NCBI RefSeq assembly: GCF_029871245.1
Contig: NZ_SSON01000063.1
Location: 1 to 64,000 of the forward strand
Direction: 5' to 3'
DNA length: 64,000 nt
Source: Pseudomonas sp. BN102
Lineage (GTDB): Bacteria; Pseudomonadota; Gammaproteobacteria; Pseudomonadales; Pseudomonadaceae
In this document: piece after piece, positions 62,686-64,000 of the stretch
How the letters are laid out: every line of letters begins with the position of its first letter
Position numbering within the stretch: the first letter of the stretch is position 1
Notes under the pieces: model-generated
What the model was told of the DNA's origin: nothing
Databases searched by the model: none
The model's input: the letters and a program-made list of their open reading frames with translations, nothing else
Made by a program: the position numbers and the translations under genes

Positions 62686-63912
62686 ATGCTGAGTTTCGAA
62701 ATCTTCCTCGCCATCGGCATGTTCACCGCCATCGTCCTCGCGCTGGTGGTGATCATCCTGGCAGCCCGCGCCAAGCTGGTATCCAGCGGCGACGTGAACA
62801 TCCTGATCAATGGCGAGCGGACAGTCACCGTCCCCGCCGGCGGCAAGCTGCTGCAGACCCTGGCGGCGAACGACATCTTCCTGTCCTCTGCCTGCGGTGG
62901 CGGCGGAACCTGCGCCCAGTGCAAGTGCATTGTCGAGAGCGGAGGCGGCGAGATGCTGCCCACCGAGGAGTCCCATTTCACCCGGCGCCAGGCGAAGGAG
63001 GGCTGGCGCCTGTCCTGCCAGACCCCGGTCAAGCAGGACATGCAGATCGAAGTGCCGGAAGAGGTCTTCGGCGTGAAGAAGTGGGAGTGCACGGTGGAGT
63101 CCAACCCCAACGTCGCCACCTTCATCAAGGAGCTGACCCTGCGCCTGCCGGAAGGCGAAAGCGTGGACTTCCGCGCCGGCGGCTATGTGCAGCTGGAGTG
63201 CCCGCCCCACGTGGTGGCCTACAAGGACTTCGACATCCAGCCCGAATATCGTGGCGACTGGGACAAGTTCAACCAGTGGAAGTACGTGTCCAGGGTCGAG
63301 GAGACGGTGATCCGCGCCTACTCCATGGCCAACTATCCGGACGAGAAAGGCATCGTCAAGTTCAACATCCGCATCGCCTCGCCGCCGCCCGGCAAGGATG
63401 ACCTGCCGCCGGGGCAGATGTCATCCTGGGTGTTCAACCTCAAGCCGGGCGACAAGGTCACAGTCTACGGGCCCTTTGGCGAGTTCTTCGCCAAGGACAC
63501 CGACGCCGAGATGATCTTCATCGGTGGCGGCGCGGGCATGGCGCCCATGCGCTCGCACATCTTCGACCAGCTCAAGCGTCTCAATTCCACGCGCAAGATC
63601 AGCTTCTGGTACGGTGCGCGCTCCCTGCGCGAAGCCTTCTACACCGAAGAATACGACCGGTTGCAGGCGGAGAATCCGAACTTCCAGTGGCACCTGGCGC
63701 TGTCTGACCCGCAGCCGGAAGACAACTGGACTGGCCTGAAGGGCTTCATCCACAACGTGCTTTACGAGAACTACCTCAAGGACCACCCGGCTCCCGAGGA
63801 TTGCGAGTTCTACATGTGCGGTCCGCCGATGATGAACGCCGCGGTGATCAAGATGCTGCTGGATCTCGGTGTCGAACGGGAGAACATCCTGCTGGACGAC
63901 TTCGGTGGCTAG
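62686..63912 (+). CDS. nqrF: Na+-translocating NADH:quinone reductase subunit F
   Basis: A 408-residue NADH-oxidising subunit. One N-terminal helix anchors a ferredoxin-like domain with Cys70, Cys76, Cys79 and Cys111 for the [2Fe-2S] cluster ([13 protein letters not shown] and SCQTP). A FAD domain ([11 protein letters not shown]) and an NADH domain ([22 protein letters not shown]) follow. Electrons enter here and pass to the covalent FMNs of NqrC and NqrB. Confidence 0.97.
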   Translation: MLSFEIFLAIGMFTAIVLALVVIILAARAKLVSSGDVNILINGERTVTVPAGGKLLQTLAANDIFLSSACGGGGTCAQCKCIVESGGGEMLPTEESHFTRRQAKEGWRLSCQTPVKQDMQIEVPEEVFGVKKWECTVESNPNVATFIKELTLRLPEGESVDFRAGGYVQLECPPHVVAYKDFDIQPEYRGDWDKFNQWKYVSRVEETVIRAYSMANYPDEKGIVKFNIRIASPPPGKDDLPPGQMSSWVFNLKPGDKVTVYGPFGEFFAKDTDAEMIFIGGGAGMAPMRSHIFDQLKRLNSTRKISFWYGARSLREAFYTEEYDRLQAENPNFQWHLALSDPQPEDNWTGLKGFIHNVLYENYLKDHPAPEDCEFYMCGPPMMNAAVIKMLLDLGVERENILLDDFGG

Positions 63913-64000
63913 AACGACTGTGCTGCTGCTCTCGGCCAGCCTGTTGCTGGCCGGCTGCGGCGATCGCCTCGAGCAGTTCGGCGGCCCGACCATGGGCAGC
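63905..64000 (+). CDS. apbE: FAD:protein FMN transferase ApbE (N-terminal 32 codons)
   Basis: The gene runs off the right edge. The start is GTG 63905, overlapping the nqrF stop by eight bases in another frame. It gives a signal sequence with lipobox LLAGC and the start of the family motif GGPTMGS. ApbE attaches FMN to NqrB and NqrC at the periplasmic side, which explains its place at the end of the operon. Confidence 0.85.
   Translation, partial: MARTTVLLLSASLLLAGCGDRLEQFGGPTMGS

Overview
The window is chromosomal DNA from a high-GC Pseudomonas, most likely of the P. aeruginosa / P. resinovorans / P. otitidis lineage. The evidence is an OprD-family porin, lexA next to sulA, psrA, fadBA, topA, the Na+-pumping nqrABCDEF operon, a two-gene-plus moaB/moeA/mobA set, and a gene order from mobA to nqrF that matches what I recall of P. 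aeruginosa PAO1 (roughly PA3031 down to PA2994). No IS element, integrase, phage or CRISPR array was seen. Nearly all of the sequence is densely packed protein-coding DNA.

Left part (1-5000): the 5' part of an OprD-type porin gene; a leftward run of GST, flavin-binding oxidase-like and metallo-beta-lactamase-fold genes; a divergent TetR regulator with a perfect palindromic operator between them; and a small glutaredoxin-like gene. Accessory part (5300-16100): a type I secretion locus. An HlyB-type ABC exporter overlaps an HlyD-type adaptor. These are followed by a small secreted IalB-like protein, an AT-rich lipoprotein gene and a 1968-residue RTX protein. The RTX protein appears to carry two separate papain-like cysteine hydrolase domains: an N-terminal His-then-Cys domain and an internal Cys-His-Asp domain. 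The lipoprotein gene and the 5' third of the RTX gene's non-repeat region are clearly AT-richer than the surroundings, which suggests acquired cargo. The locus ends at a bidirectional terminator and a tRNA-Pro(CGG).

Middle part (16400-36000): a YgdI-type lipoprotein; mobA divergent from moaB-moeA; an AraC regulator divergent from an alkyl-DHAP-synthase-like oxidase, a GlpD-like dehydrogenase and an FGGY kinase; then pirin, a YegS-like lipid kinase, cheV, a MOSC protein, soluble lytic transglycosylase slt divergent from uup, a Cys-rich conserved protein, a universal stress protein and two uncharacterised genes.

Right part (36000-64000): fadBA (fatty-acid beta-oxidation), a DUF1653 protein, topA, two small conserved genes, the SOS unit lexA-sulA with two LexA boxes, psrA with a double PsrA operator, an L,D-transpeptidase, nagZ and the methylthioinosine phosphorylase gene. 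Opposing these is mfd-csiV-SNF2 helicase. Then come an N-terminally extended GAPDH, aroP, nqrABCDEF and the first 32 codons of apbE. PsrA and fadBA are probably linked: the fadBA promoter has a degenerate copy of the same 27-bp double dyad that lies in front of psrA.
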